Below are positions 56,180 to 64,000 of a stretch of 64,000 bases of DNA, piece by piece. The translations under genes and the position numbers were made by a program. The number at the start of each line of letters is the position of its first letter. Position 1 is the first letter of the stretch. The DNA is from Pollutimonas nitritireducens (lineage in GTDB: Bacteria > Pseudomonadota > Gammaproteobacteria > Burkholderiales > Burkholderiaceae_B): NCBI RefSeq assembly GCF_002849615.1, contig NZ_PDNV01000002.1:1-64000 (forward strand). The letters run 5' to 3'. The notes under the pieces were generated by a model. The model had not been told where the DNA came from and did not search any database. It saw only the letters and a program-made list of their open reading frames with translations.

Positions 56180-57094
56180 CTAGCGATCGCGTCCGACGAT
56201 GTAGTTCGCAATGCCGGCTAAGTGGGCTGCCGAGGGTCCCAGCGGCAGCAATGCGGCTTGTGCCTGATCGCGCAGGCTGTGCAGAAGGTCATGGGATCCG
56301 TCCAGCCCCATGATGGACACGTAAGTGGGCTTGTTTTCAGCGGCATCCTTGCCGGCTGTCTTACCGAGCGTGGCGGTATCGGAAGTGACATCCAGAATGT
56401 CGTCGACGACTTGAAACGCCAGGCCGATGGCGCCGGCATAGCTCTCCAGACCGGCGCGTGTGGCCGAGCTGGCCCCGGCGACTATCCCGCCCAGTAAAAC
56501 GCTTGCTTCCAGCAATGCACCTGTTTTCATGCGGTGCATCTGCTGCAGTTGGTCGCCTGTCAGCGCGTGGCCTACGCTGTCGCAATCAATGGCCTGCCCG
56601 CCGACCATTCCAAGGCTGCCGGCCGAACGCGCCAATAGCAGCGTCGCCTGCACGGTAAGGGCGGGTGCGATCGGCATAAGGCCAAGCAACTCGAAGGCCA
56701 ATGGCTGCAGAGCGTCGCCGGCCAGCATGGCCGTCGCCTCATTGAACTTGACGTGCACGGTGGGTCTGCCCCGACGCAAGTCATCGTCATCCATGCATGG
56801 CAGGTCATCGTGTATCAACGAATACGCATGGATCAACTCAACAGCGGCGGCGGCGTGATCCAGCGCGATGCGCTGCGCCGAAGCTTCCGAGCCGGTTTGC
56901 AGGGAAGCTTCGCCAGCAGCATAGACCAAAGCCGCCCGCACTCGCTTGCCGCCACCAAGCACCGCGTAGCGCATCGCCTGGTGCAGACCTTCTGGTATGG
57001 TCTCGGGAGGCGGCAGCAGGCGATCGAGCACGTCCTCGATATGTTCGACACGCTCTCGCAGCCACACGGAAAAATCGATCGGTTCTCGACCCAT
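56180..57094 (-). CDS. ispA: Farnesyl diphosphate synthase (geranyltranstransferase)
   Basis: A 304-aa prenyl transferase that makes farnesyl diphosphate from IPP and DMAPP. The first Asp-rich motif reads HDDLPCMDDDDLRRG and the second QVVDDILDVT. The start at 57094 is 1 bp past the xseB stop, with GAGGA as ribosome site about 5 nt upstream. Its product is also the substrate of HpnD. Confidence 0.95.
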   Translation of the reverse strand: MGREPIDFSVWLRERVEHIEDVLDRLLPPPETIPEGLHQAMRYAVLGGGKRVRAALVYAAGEASLQTGSEASAQRIALDHAAAAVELIHAYSLIHDDLPCMDDDDLRRGRPTVHVKFNEATAMLAGDALQPLAFELLGLMPIAPALTVQATLLLARSAGSLGMVGGQAIDCDSVGHALTGDQLQQMHRMKTGALLEASVLLGGIVAGASSATRAGLESYAGAIGLAFQVVDDILDVTSDTATLGKTAGKDAAENKPTYVSIMGLDGSHDLLHSLRDQAQAALLPLGPSAAHLAGIANYIVGRDR

Positions 57095-57095
57095 C

Positions 57096-57383
57096 CTATT
57101 CCTCATCGCCTTCTGGTGCATCGGCCAACGGCTTGAGCAGGTTGCCCTGCAGCACTTTGACCTGCTGTTCAGCCTGATCAAGCCGGCGCTGGCATATCCG
57201 GGCCAGCTCGACGCCCTCTTCATAGGCGGCCAGCGACTGATCCAGGGCCAATGACCCATTTTCCATTTTCGCGACCAGCGCTTCGAGTTGCGCGAGTGCC
57301 GTTTCGAAATCCTGGGGCAACGCGGTTGCTTCGGCAGCCGATTTCTTGCTCTCAGGCAGAGCGCTTGTTTTCGTGTCAACCAT
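57096..57383 (-). CDS. xseB: Exodeoxyribonuclease VII small subunit
   Basis: A 95-aa helical protein with the family core FETALAQLEALVAKMENGSL and LDQSLAAYEEGVELARICQ. It binds XseA to form the single-strand DNA exonuclease; xseA is not in the window. It is the first gene of xseB-ispA-dxs, the usual order in proteobacteria. Confidence 0.96.
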   Translation of the reverse strand: MVDTKTSALPESKKSAAEATALPQDFETALAQLEALVAKMENGSLALDQSLAAYEEGVELARICQRRLDQAEQQVKVLQGNLLKPLADAPEGDEE

Positions 57384-57429
57384 GATTCATTCCAGAAGAT
57401 AGGCGGGTCGGGAACGCCCCACATTTTAT

Positions 57430-57456
57430 GCATCTCGTCCAAATTGTACGAGATGC
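57430..57456. promoter_or_regulatory. Perfect 9-bp dyad between xseB and the Rieske oxygenase gene
   Basis: GCATCTCGT at 57430-57438 is the exact reverse complement of ACGAGATGC at 57448-57456, separated by 9 nt. It lies in the 265-bp divergent region, 47 bp before the xseB start. The spacing suits a dimeric regulator. Which gene it controls is unknown. Confidence 0.4.
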
Positions 57457-57533
57457 CCTGCGAATTGCCGAAAACCCTTATTCGGGCCTCTAGTCGGCGC
57501 CCATGCAGCTGCAAATCGCACTCTCGTTTGTGC

Positions 57534-57561
57534 CTGTCACGATCCCTACTTGGGGTACAAT
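57534..57561 (+). promoter_or_regulatory. Candidate promoter of the Rieske oxygenase gene
   Basis: CTGTCA at 57534-57539 and TACAAT at 57556-57561 with 16-bp spacing match sigma-70 boxes at 4 and 5 of 6 positions. The start codon lies 88 bp downstream. GGGG-tacaatt-CCCC makes a small dyad around the -10 box. Confidence 0.4.
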
Positions 57562-57648
57562 TCCCCCCTTACTCAATTTATCGGCCAGGCCTTTTTTCGT
57601 CGCACCAGGACGCGCCATCCTCCTGGTTTTTCACCGCGGGGGCGAATT

Positions 57649-58800
57649 ATGACCGACATTGGTCGGAAAGCGCACATTGCGCCGGCACAAACGCAACTAT
57701 CTGTCGGCAGCTACTTCGACGATGCTATTTTTGTCCAAGAGCAAGAACTCATTTTCAAGAAATCGTCGCTATACGTAGGACATGAAAAACTCGTGCCCGA
57801 CGTCGGCGACTGGCGCACCCTGCCCCAGGAAAACAGTGGCCGGATGCTGGTGCGCAACACCCAGGGCGTTGAACTGATTTCAAATGTCTGCCGCCACCGC
57901 CAGGCCATCATGCTGGGGGACGTCCAGCAAAACGGTAGCGCGACACAAAGCCAGAACGGTAATCTGCGCGATACCGGTGGGAATATTGTATGCCCCGTCC
58001 ACCGATGGACGTACAGCCAGCAAGGAAAGCTGATGGGCGCGCCGCAGTTTCCTGAAACACCGTGCATGAACCTTCAGAAGTTCACGCTCAAGAACTGCCA
58101 CGGGCTGCTGTTTGAAGGACCGCGCGATCCCGCCGTCGATATGACGGCCCTTTTTGCACGTCCCGAATTCGATTTCTCCGATTACGTGCTCGATCATGTC
58201 GAGGTACACCAATGCCACTATAACTGGAAGACCTTCATCGAAGTCTACCTGGAAGACTATCACGTCGGTCCATTCCATCCCGGATTGGGAAGATTTGTAA
58301 GCTGCGAAGATCTGGCCTGGGAATTCTCGAGCATGTATAGCTCGCAGCGTGTGGGCATACACAGCGCGCTAGGCCAGCCAGGTACCGCTACCTATCGCCG
58401 TTGGCATGAGCAGCTGATGAACTACCGCAGTGGCGAGGCACCGCAATTCGGTGCGGTCTGGGTGACGTACTTTCCCACGCACATGATCGAGCTCTATCCC
58501 CATGTATTGGTCCTGTCGACGCTGCATCCGGTGAGTCCGCAAGAGACCATCAATATCGTCGAGTTCTATTACCCCGAAGACATCGTGGCATTCGAGCGCG
58601 AGTTCGTGCAGGCGCACCGCGCCGCGTATATGGAAACCGCCGTCGAGGACGACGAAATCGCCGAACGCATGGACGCTGGCCGACGGGCACTGATGCGACG
58701 CGGGGCCGATGATCAGGGGCCGTACCAATCACCCATGGAAGACGGCATGCGACATTTTCATGAATGGTATCGTCGCATGATGGATCCAGCCGGAGTTTAG
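57649..58800 (+). CDS. Rieske aromatic-ring-hydroxylating oxygenase, alpha subunit type
   Basis: A 383-aa oxygenase subunit. The Rieske [2Fe-2S] cluster ligands are Cys81-x-His83 and Cys115-x2-His118, separated by 31 residues instead of the usual 15-17; the extra loop is polar and Asn/Gln/Gly-rich. The mononuclear iron site is in EDYHVGPFHPG (His205, His210). The start at 57649 has a GGGGG stretch about 7 nt upstream. No reductase or beta subunit lies nearby, so its electron donor and substrate are unknown. It ends overlapping the convergent sseA by 4 bp. Confidence 0.85.
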   Translation: MTDIGRKAHIAPAQTQLSVGSYFDDAIFVQEQELIFKKSSLYVGHEKLVPDVGDWRTLPQENSGRMLVRNTQGVELISNVCRHRQAIMLGDVQQNGSATQSQNGNLRDTGGNIVCPVHRWTYSQQGKLMGAPQFPETPCMNLQKFTLKNCHGLLFEGPRDPAVDMTALFARPEFDFSDYVLDHVEVHQCHYNWKTFIEVYLEDYHVGPFHPGLGRFVSCEDLAWEFSSMYSSQRVGIHSALGQPGTATYRRWHEQLMNYRSGEAPQFGAVWVTYFPTHMIELYPHVLVLSTLHPVSPQETINIVEFYYPEDIVAFEREFVQAHRAAYMETAVEDDEIAERMDAGRRALMRRGADDQGPYQSPMEDGMRHFHEWYRRMMDPAGV

Positions 58801-59660
58801 CCTCGCTCGACCGGGCGTGCCGGATCACTGCACCACTCGCTCCAAGAACCGTGATACAAGGCTGAACCATGCAAGCCCGCCAGCTCCATGGCGAACAGGT
58901 TATGGCTGGCGGTAATACCGGATCCGCACTGATGCACGATATGGTCAGCTGGGCGTCCTTGAAGAAGCTCATCGAAATCGTGGCGCAGTTCTGCAGCTGA
59001 CTTGAAGCGCCCGTCTTCGCGGACATTCAACGTACTGGGCCGGTTCAAGGCGCCCGGGATATGGCCGGCCACGGGATCCATAGGCTCGACCTCCCCACGG
59101 TATCGGTTGGCCGCCCTGGCGTCGAGCACGACAAAGGACGGCTTGCCGATATTGGCCAACACTGTCTGTGCATCGACCGTCGGCATGCTGGCCTGACCCG
59201 GATAGCCGGAATCTTTCGTGGCCTGCCCCCCAGTCACTGCGGGCACGGTAGTACCGGTTTCGATGTCTCCGCCGGCAGCAACCCATGCTGGCCACCCCCC
59301 GTCGAGTACGGCGGCATTTTCGTGCCCAAGCCAGCGCAACATCCACCAAAGGTGGGCGGCGAACATGCTGTTGCCGCCGTCGTAGATAAGTACTGAAGTG
59401 CGGGGGGTCAATCCCTGGGCCCGCATGAGCGCAGCGAAATCGTCCCGGGACGGGAGCGGATGACGTCCATTGCTCCCCGTCTTCGGCGCCGCCAGCTGGC
59501 GTTCGTGATCGAGATAGAGGGCGCCGGGGATGTGCCCTTTCTGGTGGGCTGCCCGGCCCGCCGCATGATCGACAAGATCATGCCTGACATCGAAGACGAG
59601 CCAGCCCGAAGCCGGCAATTTGTGTACGAGGGTGGGCGCATCGATCAATAGATCAGGCAT
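58797..59660 (-). CDS. sseA: 3-mercaptopyruvate sulfurtransferase (two-domain rhodanese)
   Basis: A 287-aa sulfurtransferase with two rhodanese domains. The active-site loop reads CGSGIT with Cys245, the form found in mercaptopyruvate sulfurtransferases rather than the CRKGVT of thiosulfate enzymes. The N-terminal rhodanese domain lacks the catalytic Cys, as usual. It overlaps the EamA transporter gene by 8 bp upstream. Confidence 0.9.
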   Translation of the reverse strand: MPDLLIDAPTLVHKLPASGWLVFDVRHDLVDHAAGRAAHQKGHIPGALYLDHERQLAAPKTGSNGRHPLPSRDDFAALMRAQGLTPRTSVLIYDGGNSMFAAHLWWMLRWLGHENAAVLDGGWPAWVAAGGDIETGTTVPAVTGGQATKDSGYPGQASMPTVDAQTVLANIGKPSFVVLDARAANRYRGEVEPMDPVAGHIPGALNRPSTLNVREDGRFKSAAELRHDFDELLQGRPADHIVHQCGSGITASHNLFAMELAGLHGSALYHGSWSEWCSDPARPVERG

Positions 59661-60588
59661 GTCGGGACTCCTTTTCGTTGACGGGATTCGTTGTGGCGAC
59701 TGTGGCAGCCTGCATGACCACGGTGGTCTGGCCCCTCATGACACGATCCTCGCTATAGGTGCGCCATATGGACAGCAGGCCCGAAGCAATGATCATCGCC
59801 ATACCTCCCCAGGCGATCGCATCCGGCAGGTCATCCCAGAAGATGATCCCCAACATGGCGGCAAAGATGATCGTGGTGTATTGCAACGCGGCCGTCAAGA
59901 GCGCCGACCCCATGCCGAAAGCGCGCGTCATGGCCAACTGCCCCACGAGGCCCAGCAGACCGACTCCGGCCAAGGCCAGCCAGGCGGCAACATCGATATG
60001 GCCCCATCCCTCGACGGCGATTCCGCCCACGCTGGTCAGACATACGCAGCAGGAAAAGATCAGTACCGTGCGCCACTCGGGCTCACCGACCCGTCCCAAT
60101 TCCCGGACCTGCATCATGGCCACCGCCGATAGCGCTCCGGCGCCCAGGCCAAGAAGCGCGGCAAACCAGTGTTCCTGACCGATGCTCGGGCGCAGTACTG
60201 CGACCACCCCGATAAAACCGAATAGCACCGCAATAAGCCGGACGGGATCGCGCTGCGTGCCACCACGGGCGAGCATCCAGCCGGCGATGAACAAGGGAGC
60301 AGTGTAATTCAGGCTGATTGCAGTCGAAAGGGGTAAATGGGCAATCGCGAAAAAACCCAGCCACATTGATGTGACGCCCGAAATATTGCGCCACAGGTGA
60401 AGCTTCCAGCTTGGCGGTCTGAGTCGGCGATGTGTAAATTTGGCCCAGCACAACAGCAGCACTACCGAAGGAATTCCTCGAAATAAGACCACGTGCGGCA
60501 GAGAAGCACCATAATCGGAGGCGACTTTCACACATGCCCCCATGCCAGCAAACATGACACTCGCCAGTAACATCCACAGAGACTGCAT
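59653..60588 (-). CDS. EamA-family (DMT) transporter
   Basis: A 311-aa membrane protein with about ten helices in two EamA repeats. FRGIPSVVLLL and LNYTAPLFIAGWML are typical of the first repeat; ALQYTTIIFAAMLGIIFWDD of the second. The C-terminal tail is soluble. Substrate unknown; such proteins often export amino acids or metabolites. It overlaps sseA by 8 bp. Confidence 0.87.
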   Translation of the reverse strand: MQSLWMLLASVMFAGMGACVKVASDYGASLPHVVLFRGIPSVVLLLCWAKFTHRRLRPPSWKLHLWRNISGVTSMWLGFFAIAHLPLSTAISLNYTAPLFIAGWMLARGGTQRDPVRLIAVLFGFIGVVAVLRPSIGQEHWFAALLGLGAGALSAVAMMQVRELGRVGEPEWRTVLIFSCCVCLTSVGGIAVEGWGHIDVAAWLALAGVGLLGLVGQLAMTRAFGMGSALLTAALQYTTIIFAAMLGIIFWDDLPDAIAWGGMAMIIASGLLSIWRTYSEDRVMRGQTTVVMQAATVATTNPVNEKESRHA

Positions 60589-60664
60589 GAAATCAACCGA
60601 ATTCAGATTTAAACTACAAAGTCGATACTATACTCTGCCGTTTTCCCAATTATTGGCTGCCCCG

Positions 60665-60692
60665 CTTTAAATCCAGGAACTGGACTCCATAT
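60665..60692 (+). promoter_or_regulatory. Sigma-32-like heat-shock promoter before htpX
   Basis: CTTTAAA at 60665-60671 and CTCCATAT at 60685-60692, spaced 13 bp, match the E. coli heat-shock consensus CTTGAAA-N13-CCCCATnT at 6 of 7 and 7 of 8 positions. The htpX start lies 43 bp downstream. HtpX is a heat-shock protease in other proteobacteria, which fits. Confidence 0.55.
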
Positions 60693-60735
60693 ATACAGTC
60701 CAACTTCGTTGTTCGCTACGCCGGAAACTTTAAAC

Positions 60736-61617
60736 ATGAAACGAATCGTCCTCTTCTTGCTAACCAATTTCGCTGTACTGATCGTACTCAGCGCGTCCAT
60801 GAGCGTGCTGGGCGTCGGCCGGTTCCTTACAGCGAACGGGCTGGACCTGACACAGTTGCTGATTTTCTCCGCCATCATCGGGTTCACAGGTTCGATCATT
60901 TCATTGCTCATCAGCAAATGGATGGCAAAACAGAGCACCGGCGCACGTGTCATCGATCCCCAGGCGCCGGCCAACGCAAAGGAAGCCTGGCTGGTTGACA
61001 CCGTGCACCAACTGGCCGACCGCGCGGGCATAGGCCGCCCCGAAGTCGCCATCTATGACGGCGCTCCCAATGCATTCGCCACCGGTGCATCCAGGAACAA
61101 CGCCCTGGTCGCCGTATCCACCGGTCTGCTTGAAAGCATGACCGAAGAAGAAGTCGCGGGCGTACTTGGCCATGAAGTGGCACACGTCGCAAACGGCGAC
61201 ATGATTACGCTTACGCTGATCCAGGGCGTGGTCAATACCTTCGTGGTGTTCTTCGCCCGCATCGTCGGCTACTTCGTAGACCGCGTCATCTTGAAGAACG
61301 ATCGCGACATCGGCATTGGTTATTACGTCACTGTCATCGCGTGTGAAATTGTATTCGGCATCCTTGCCTCGATCATCGTCGCCTGGTTTTCACGCCAACG
61401 CGAATACCGGGCCGATGCCGGCTCCGCAAGTCTGCTTGCGTCTCGCGAACCAATGTTGCGGGCGCTGGCGCGGCTGGGCGGCATGGAAGCCGGCGAGCTA
61501 CCCAAGGCTTTCAAATCCTCCGGCATCTCAGGGAACCGTGCCATCAGCGCCATGTTTGCCTCGCATCCACCCATCCAGGCGCGCATAAACGCCTTGCACG
61601 CTGCCCAACGAATTTAA
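60736..61617 (+). CDS. htpX: Membrane protease HtpX
   Basis: A 293-aa M48 zinc metalloprotease that clears misfolded inner-membrane proteins. The HEVAH motif gives zinc ligands His146 and His150 with catalytic Glu147; the third ligand is in QREYRADAG. Two N-terminal helices (about 5-25 and 38-60) and two more around 155-215 anchor it. The ATG at 60736 fits the start [15 protein letters not shown]; an upstream frame to 60709 does not. Confidence 0.95.
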   Translation: MKRIVLFLLTNFAVLIVLSASMSVLGVGRFLTANGLDLTQLLIFSAIIGFTGSIISLLISKWMAKQSTGARVIDPQAPANAKEAWLVDTVHQLADRAGIGRPEVAIYDGAPNAFATGASRNNALVAVSTGLLESMTEEEVAGVLGHEVAHVANGDMITLTLIQGVVNTFVVFFARIVGYFVDRVILKNDRDIGIGYYVTVIACEIVFGILASIIVAWFSRQREYRADAGSASLLASREPMLRALARLGGMEAGELPKAFKSSGISGNRAISAMFASHPPIQARINALHAAQRI

Positions 61618-61644
61618 TACGCAAGGCGGGTCTATCATGCAGTC

Positions 61645-63315
61645 ATGAAAGAATTGTTCGCTCTGCTTGATTTTGGCGGCTACATCGCCCTGCTGCTTTG
61701 GGGCGTCCATATGGTGCAGAGCGGCGTACAACGCGCGTTCGGCGCGTCGCTTGGTATCTGGATGGGTCGCGCCCTGGGCACTCGCGTGCGGGCATTTTTC
61801 ACCGGTCTTGCCATTACATCGGCCATACAAAGCAGTACGGCGACGGGCTTGATGATCGCCAGTTTTGCGGCGGGCGGACTGGTTGCGCTTGGCCCCGGCC
61901 TTGCCGCGATGCTCGGCGCGAACGTCGGTACAACCTTGATCGTGCAACTGCTGTCTTTCAACCTGACCGCAGTGGCTCCCGCCTCCATCCTGATCGGAGT
62001 GTGGTTGTTCCGGCGCAATCAGCCTAGCAGGCGCCGTGACCTCGGCCGTGTATTCATTGGCTTGGGTCTTCTATTGATGGCGCTGCAACAACTGGTGCAG
62101 CTTTTTGCACCGCTGCAAGACGCCAGCCTGTTGCAGATTCTGTTGGGTGCCTTGTCCGACCAGCCTGTGATCGGCCTGTTGCTGGCCGCGATACTCGCAT
62201 GGGCGGCGCACTCCAGTGTAGCCGTCGTGGTCCTGATCATGTCATTGGCGGCTCATGGACTGGTCACGCCCGCATTGGCCTTCGCACTCGTACTGGGGGC
62301 CAACCTCGGCACATCCATCAATCCCATGCTGGAAGGCAGCGCCGACAACAATCCAGCCGCGCGGCGGCTCCCCCTGGGCAATCTGGGTATGCGCCTGGCT
62401 GGATGCATGCTGGCCCTGTCGCTGCTGCCATGGCTACCTTCGCTAATGGCGTTTTTCAGTCCCGATCCGTCGCGCGCGGTAGCTAACTTCCATACACTTT
62501 TCAATGTGCTGACCGCCTTGCTATTTCTGCCCATCCTCACCCCATATTCAAAGTTGCTCGTAAAGCTGCTGCCCAAGCGTACCGATCCCAACGACCCCTC
62601 GCGTCCGCAGTACCTGGACGAATCGGCGCATGAAGTTCCGGGCATTGCACTGGGAAATGCGGCCAGAGAGGCCTTGCGACTGGCCGATATGCTTCAAAGC
62701 CTGATTGGAATGGCTCGCGCCAGCGTGCTGCAAGACAACCGACACCGCAACGCCCATGCGCGCTACATCAGCAACGCCATCAATCGGCTGGAACGGCTCA
62801 TCACAACGTATGTGGCAACGCTGGATCAGGATGCGTTGAATTCCGCAGACCACCGCCGCCGTGACGAGATCCTGGTCTTTTCAGCAAATATTGCCCACGC
62901 TGCCAGCCTGATCACCAATGGCTTGCTTGTGCATGCCGCCGGCGTGTTCAAGAAAGGCAGGTCTTTTACTCCCAAGCAAGCCACGGAATTGACGACGATG
63001 CTGGACCGGCTGATTCGCAATCAGCGCCAGGCCGCCGCCCTGTTCGTCGCCGAAGATGTAAGAAGCGCGAAATTCCTCGCCTTCGAAAAAGACCATTTCA
63101 GGGAACTGGAAACCAACGCCGCAGAGCAGCACCTGGAAAACATCAAATTGGGCCGACTCGACGCGGCCGAGCTGGGCTCCTTCTACCTAGACATACTGCG
63201 CGATATCAAGACCGTGAACTCCTACCTGATCGAAGCGTCCGCCTACCCGATACTGGCCAAGAATAACGAACTGTTGCCCAACCGCCTGCGCGATAGCGAA
63301 AGCCTGACAGAATAA
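61645..63315 (+). CDS. Na/Pi cotransporter family protein with PhoU-like domain
   Basis: A 556-aa protein. The membrane half (about 1-310) has two inverted repeats with the QSST signature: AIQSSTATGLMIASF and AHSSVAVVVLIMSLA. The soluble C-terminal half (about 340-540) is a helical PhoU-like domain. This is the YjbB/NptA layout; phosphate export or uptake is the expected role. It follows htpX by 27 bp. Confidence 0.88.
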   Translation: MKELFALLDFGGYIALLLWGVHMVQSGVQRAFGASLGIWMGRALGTRVRAFFTGLAITSAIQSSTATGLMIASFAAGGLVALGPGLAAMLGANVGTTLIVQLLSFNLTAVAPASILIGVWLFRRNQPSRRRDLGRVFIGLGLLLMALQQLVQLFAPLQDASLLQILLGALSDQPVIGLLLAAILAWAAHSSVAVVVLIMSLAAHGLVTPALAFALVLGANLGTSINPMLEGSADNNPAARRLPLGNLGMRLAGCMLALSLLPWLPSLMAFFSPDPSRAVANFHTLFNVLTALLFLPILTPYSKLLVKLLPKRTDPNDPSRPQYLDESAHEVPGIALGNAAREALRLADMLQSLIGMARASVLQDNRHRNAHARYISNAINRLERLITTYVATLDQDALNSADHRRRDEILVFSANIAHAASLITNGLLVHAAGVFKKGRSFTPKQATELTTMLDRLIRNQRQAAALFVAEDVRSAKFLAFEKDHFRELETNAAEQHLENIKLGRLDAAELGSFYLDILRDIKTVNSYLIEASAYPILAKNNELLPNRLRDSESLTE

Positions 63316-63323
63316 ATACCCCG

Positions 63324-63338
63324 CCTGGCGCAGCCAGG
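63324..63338. terminator. Short hairpin between convergent genes
   Basis: CCTGGC-gca-GCCAGG makes a perfect 6-bp stem in the 28-bp gap between the Na/Pi gene and the convergent hydrolase gene. No T-tract follows. Its position suggests bidirectional termination, weakly. Confidence 0.35.
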
Positions 63339-63343
63339 AGAGC

Positions 63344-64000
63344 TCAAGCAGTGCTGGATAGATGCCGTTCAAACCATGCCACCGCCTTGTCCCAGGCGTC
63401 TTGGGCATCGACCACATGATAGCTGGGTCGATAATCGGCATAGAACGCATGGCCGGATTCGGGATACACGACAATTTGCGAAGCGCGGGCAGCGCTACTA
63501 CCCTGCTTCAGGCTTGCCTCCATGCGCCGTATATCCTGGATTGGGATGCTGGCATCCTGGCCACCGTACAGCCCCAGCACAGGCGCGTGCAGGGCTGAAG
63601 TGATATCGATGGGATTCCGGACCTGCAAAGGCCCGTGTCCCGCCGTCAATTTACCGTACCAGGCCACCCCGGCCTTGCAACGGGGGTTATGTGCGGCATA
63701 CATCCATACCTGCCGTCCGCCCCAACAAAAACCGGTGACGCCCAGGCGGGTGGTATCGGCCCCCTGGGTATTCGCCCATTCCACGCTGGCATCCAGGTCG
63801 GCCAGTACCTGTTCGTCGGACACCCTGGACACGATTTCCTTGATCAGCAATGGAATATCGGAATAGCTGGCCGCATCCCCCTGCCGGTGATAGAGCTCGA
63901 CGGCAACCGCCATATACCCTTGCACGGCGAACCGGCGGCAAACGTCCTTGATATGCTCGTGTACGCCAAAAATCTCCTGGATGACCAGGATCACCGGCGG
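63344..64000 (-). CDS. Dienelactone hydrolase family protein (5' end beyond the window)
   Basis: The C-terminal 218 or so residues of an alpha/beta hydrolase; the beginning lies past the window end. The nucleophile is the Cys in GVTGFCWGGRQ, the catalytic Asp is in LYGGQDASIP and the His in PESGHAFYADY, giving the Cys-Asp-His triad of dienelactone hydrolases. VIQEIFGVHEHI near the visible start carries the conserved Glu. Some members hydrolyse dienelactone in chlorocatechol breakdown; many have other, unknown substrates. Confidence 0.88.
   Translation of the reverse strand, partial: PPVILVIQEIFGVHEHIKDVCRRFAVQGYMAVAVELYHRQGDAASYSDIPLLIKEIVSRVSDEQVLADLDASVEWANTQGADTTRLGVTGFCWGGRQVWMYAAHNPRCKAGVAWYGKLTAGHGPLQVRNPIDITSALHAPVLGLYGGQDASIPIQDIRRMEASLKQGSSAARASQIVVYPESGHAFYADYRPSYHVVDAQDAWDKAVAWFERHLSSTA

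Overview
The window is a 64 kb stretch of a betaproteobacterial chromosome, most likely from the Burkholderiales family Alcaligenaceae (Bordetella/Achromobacter/Pusillimonas type). Reasons: PriB lies between ribosomal proteins S6 and S18 ahead of L9 and DnaB; Kdo kinase KdkA, FolE2, a DnaE-linked LPS glycosyltransferase cluster and a PotFGHI operon are all present; and the sequence is moderately GC-rich with dense, often overlapping genes. The genus cannot be fixed from the window. About 58 protein genes are supported. No rRNA, tRNA, CRISPR array, insertion sequence or prophage was seen.

Layout. 1-1160: gene-poor sequence ending in a decayed family-25 LPS glycosyltransferase. 1162-7000: RNase G, a small lipoprotein, the lipid A flippase MsbA, a heptosyltransferase-like GT9, an ElyC/YdcF-type envelope protein and a Cys-cluster protein. 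7167-8552: an FAD-linked (PCMH/BBE) oxidoreductase. 8684-17968 (minus): DnaE followed by a run of GT4, deacetylase, GT2, GT4, deacetylase and GT4 genes, several joined by 4-bp ATGA overlaps; this is probably a surface-glycan (LPS core-type) operon coupled to dnaE. 18002-25732: HrpA, ArgA, YggX, PhoU, RpiA and an ArsC/Spx-like protein. 25750-29699: putrescine ABC transporter PotFGHI. 29758-37096: Kdo kinase, an orphan YbbP-type permease, a TSUP permease, RadA, an SDR and alanine racemase. 37257-40337: squalene synthesis genes hpnC, hpnD and hpnE. 40329-46185: CrcB, a small unknown protein, ThrC, Hom, an AlaC-type aminotransferase, a DUF498 protein and a BCP-type peroxiredoxin. 46268-49993: PIN-PhoH ATPase, PdxA and an SBF-type transporter. 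50001-53059: DnaB, L9, S18, PriB and S6. 53261-57383: FolE2, Dxs, IspA and XseB. 57649-64000: Rieske oxygenase, mercaptopyruvate sulfurtransferase, EamA transporter, HtpX, a Na/Pi cotransporter and a truncated dienelactone hydrolase.

How it fits together. Two themes recur. The first is the outer membrane: MsbA, GT9, the DnaE-linked glycan cluster, Kdo kinase and the dead GT25. The second is isoprenoids: Dxs makes DXP, IspA makes farnesyl diphosphate, and HpnCDE turn farnesyl diphosphate into squalene. No squalene-hopene cyclase is in the window.

Most worth checking: the dnaE-coupled glycosyltransferase/deacetylase operon; the frameshifted GT25 remnant; a Rieske oxygenase whose cluster-binding loop is about 14 residues longer than usual; hpnCDE without a cyclase; a Pho-box-like repeat before phoU; a sigma-32-like promoter before htpX; and a terminator-like hairpin between rplI and dnaB. 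I found no clearly new defence or mobile system.
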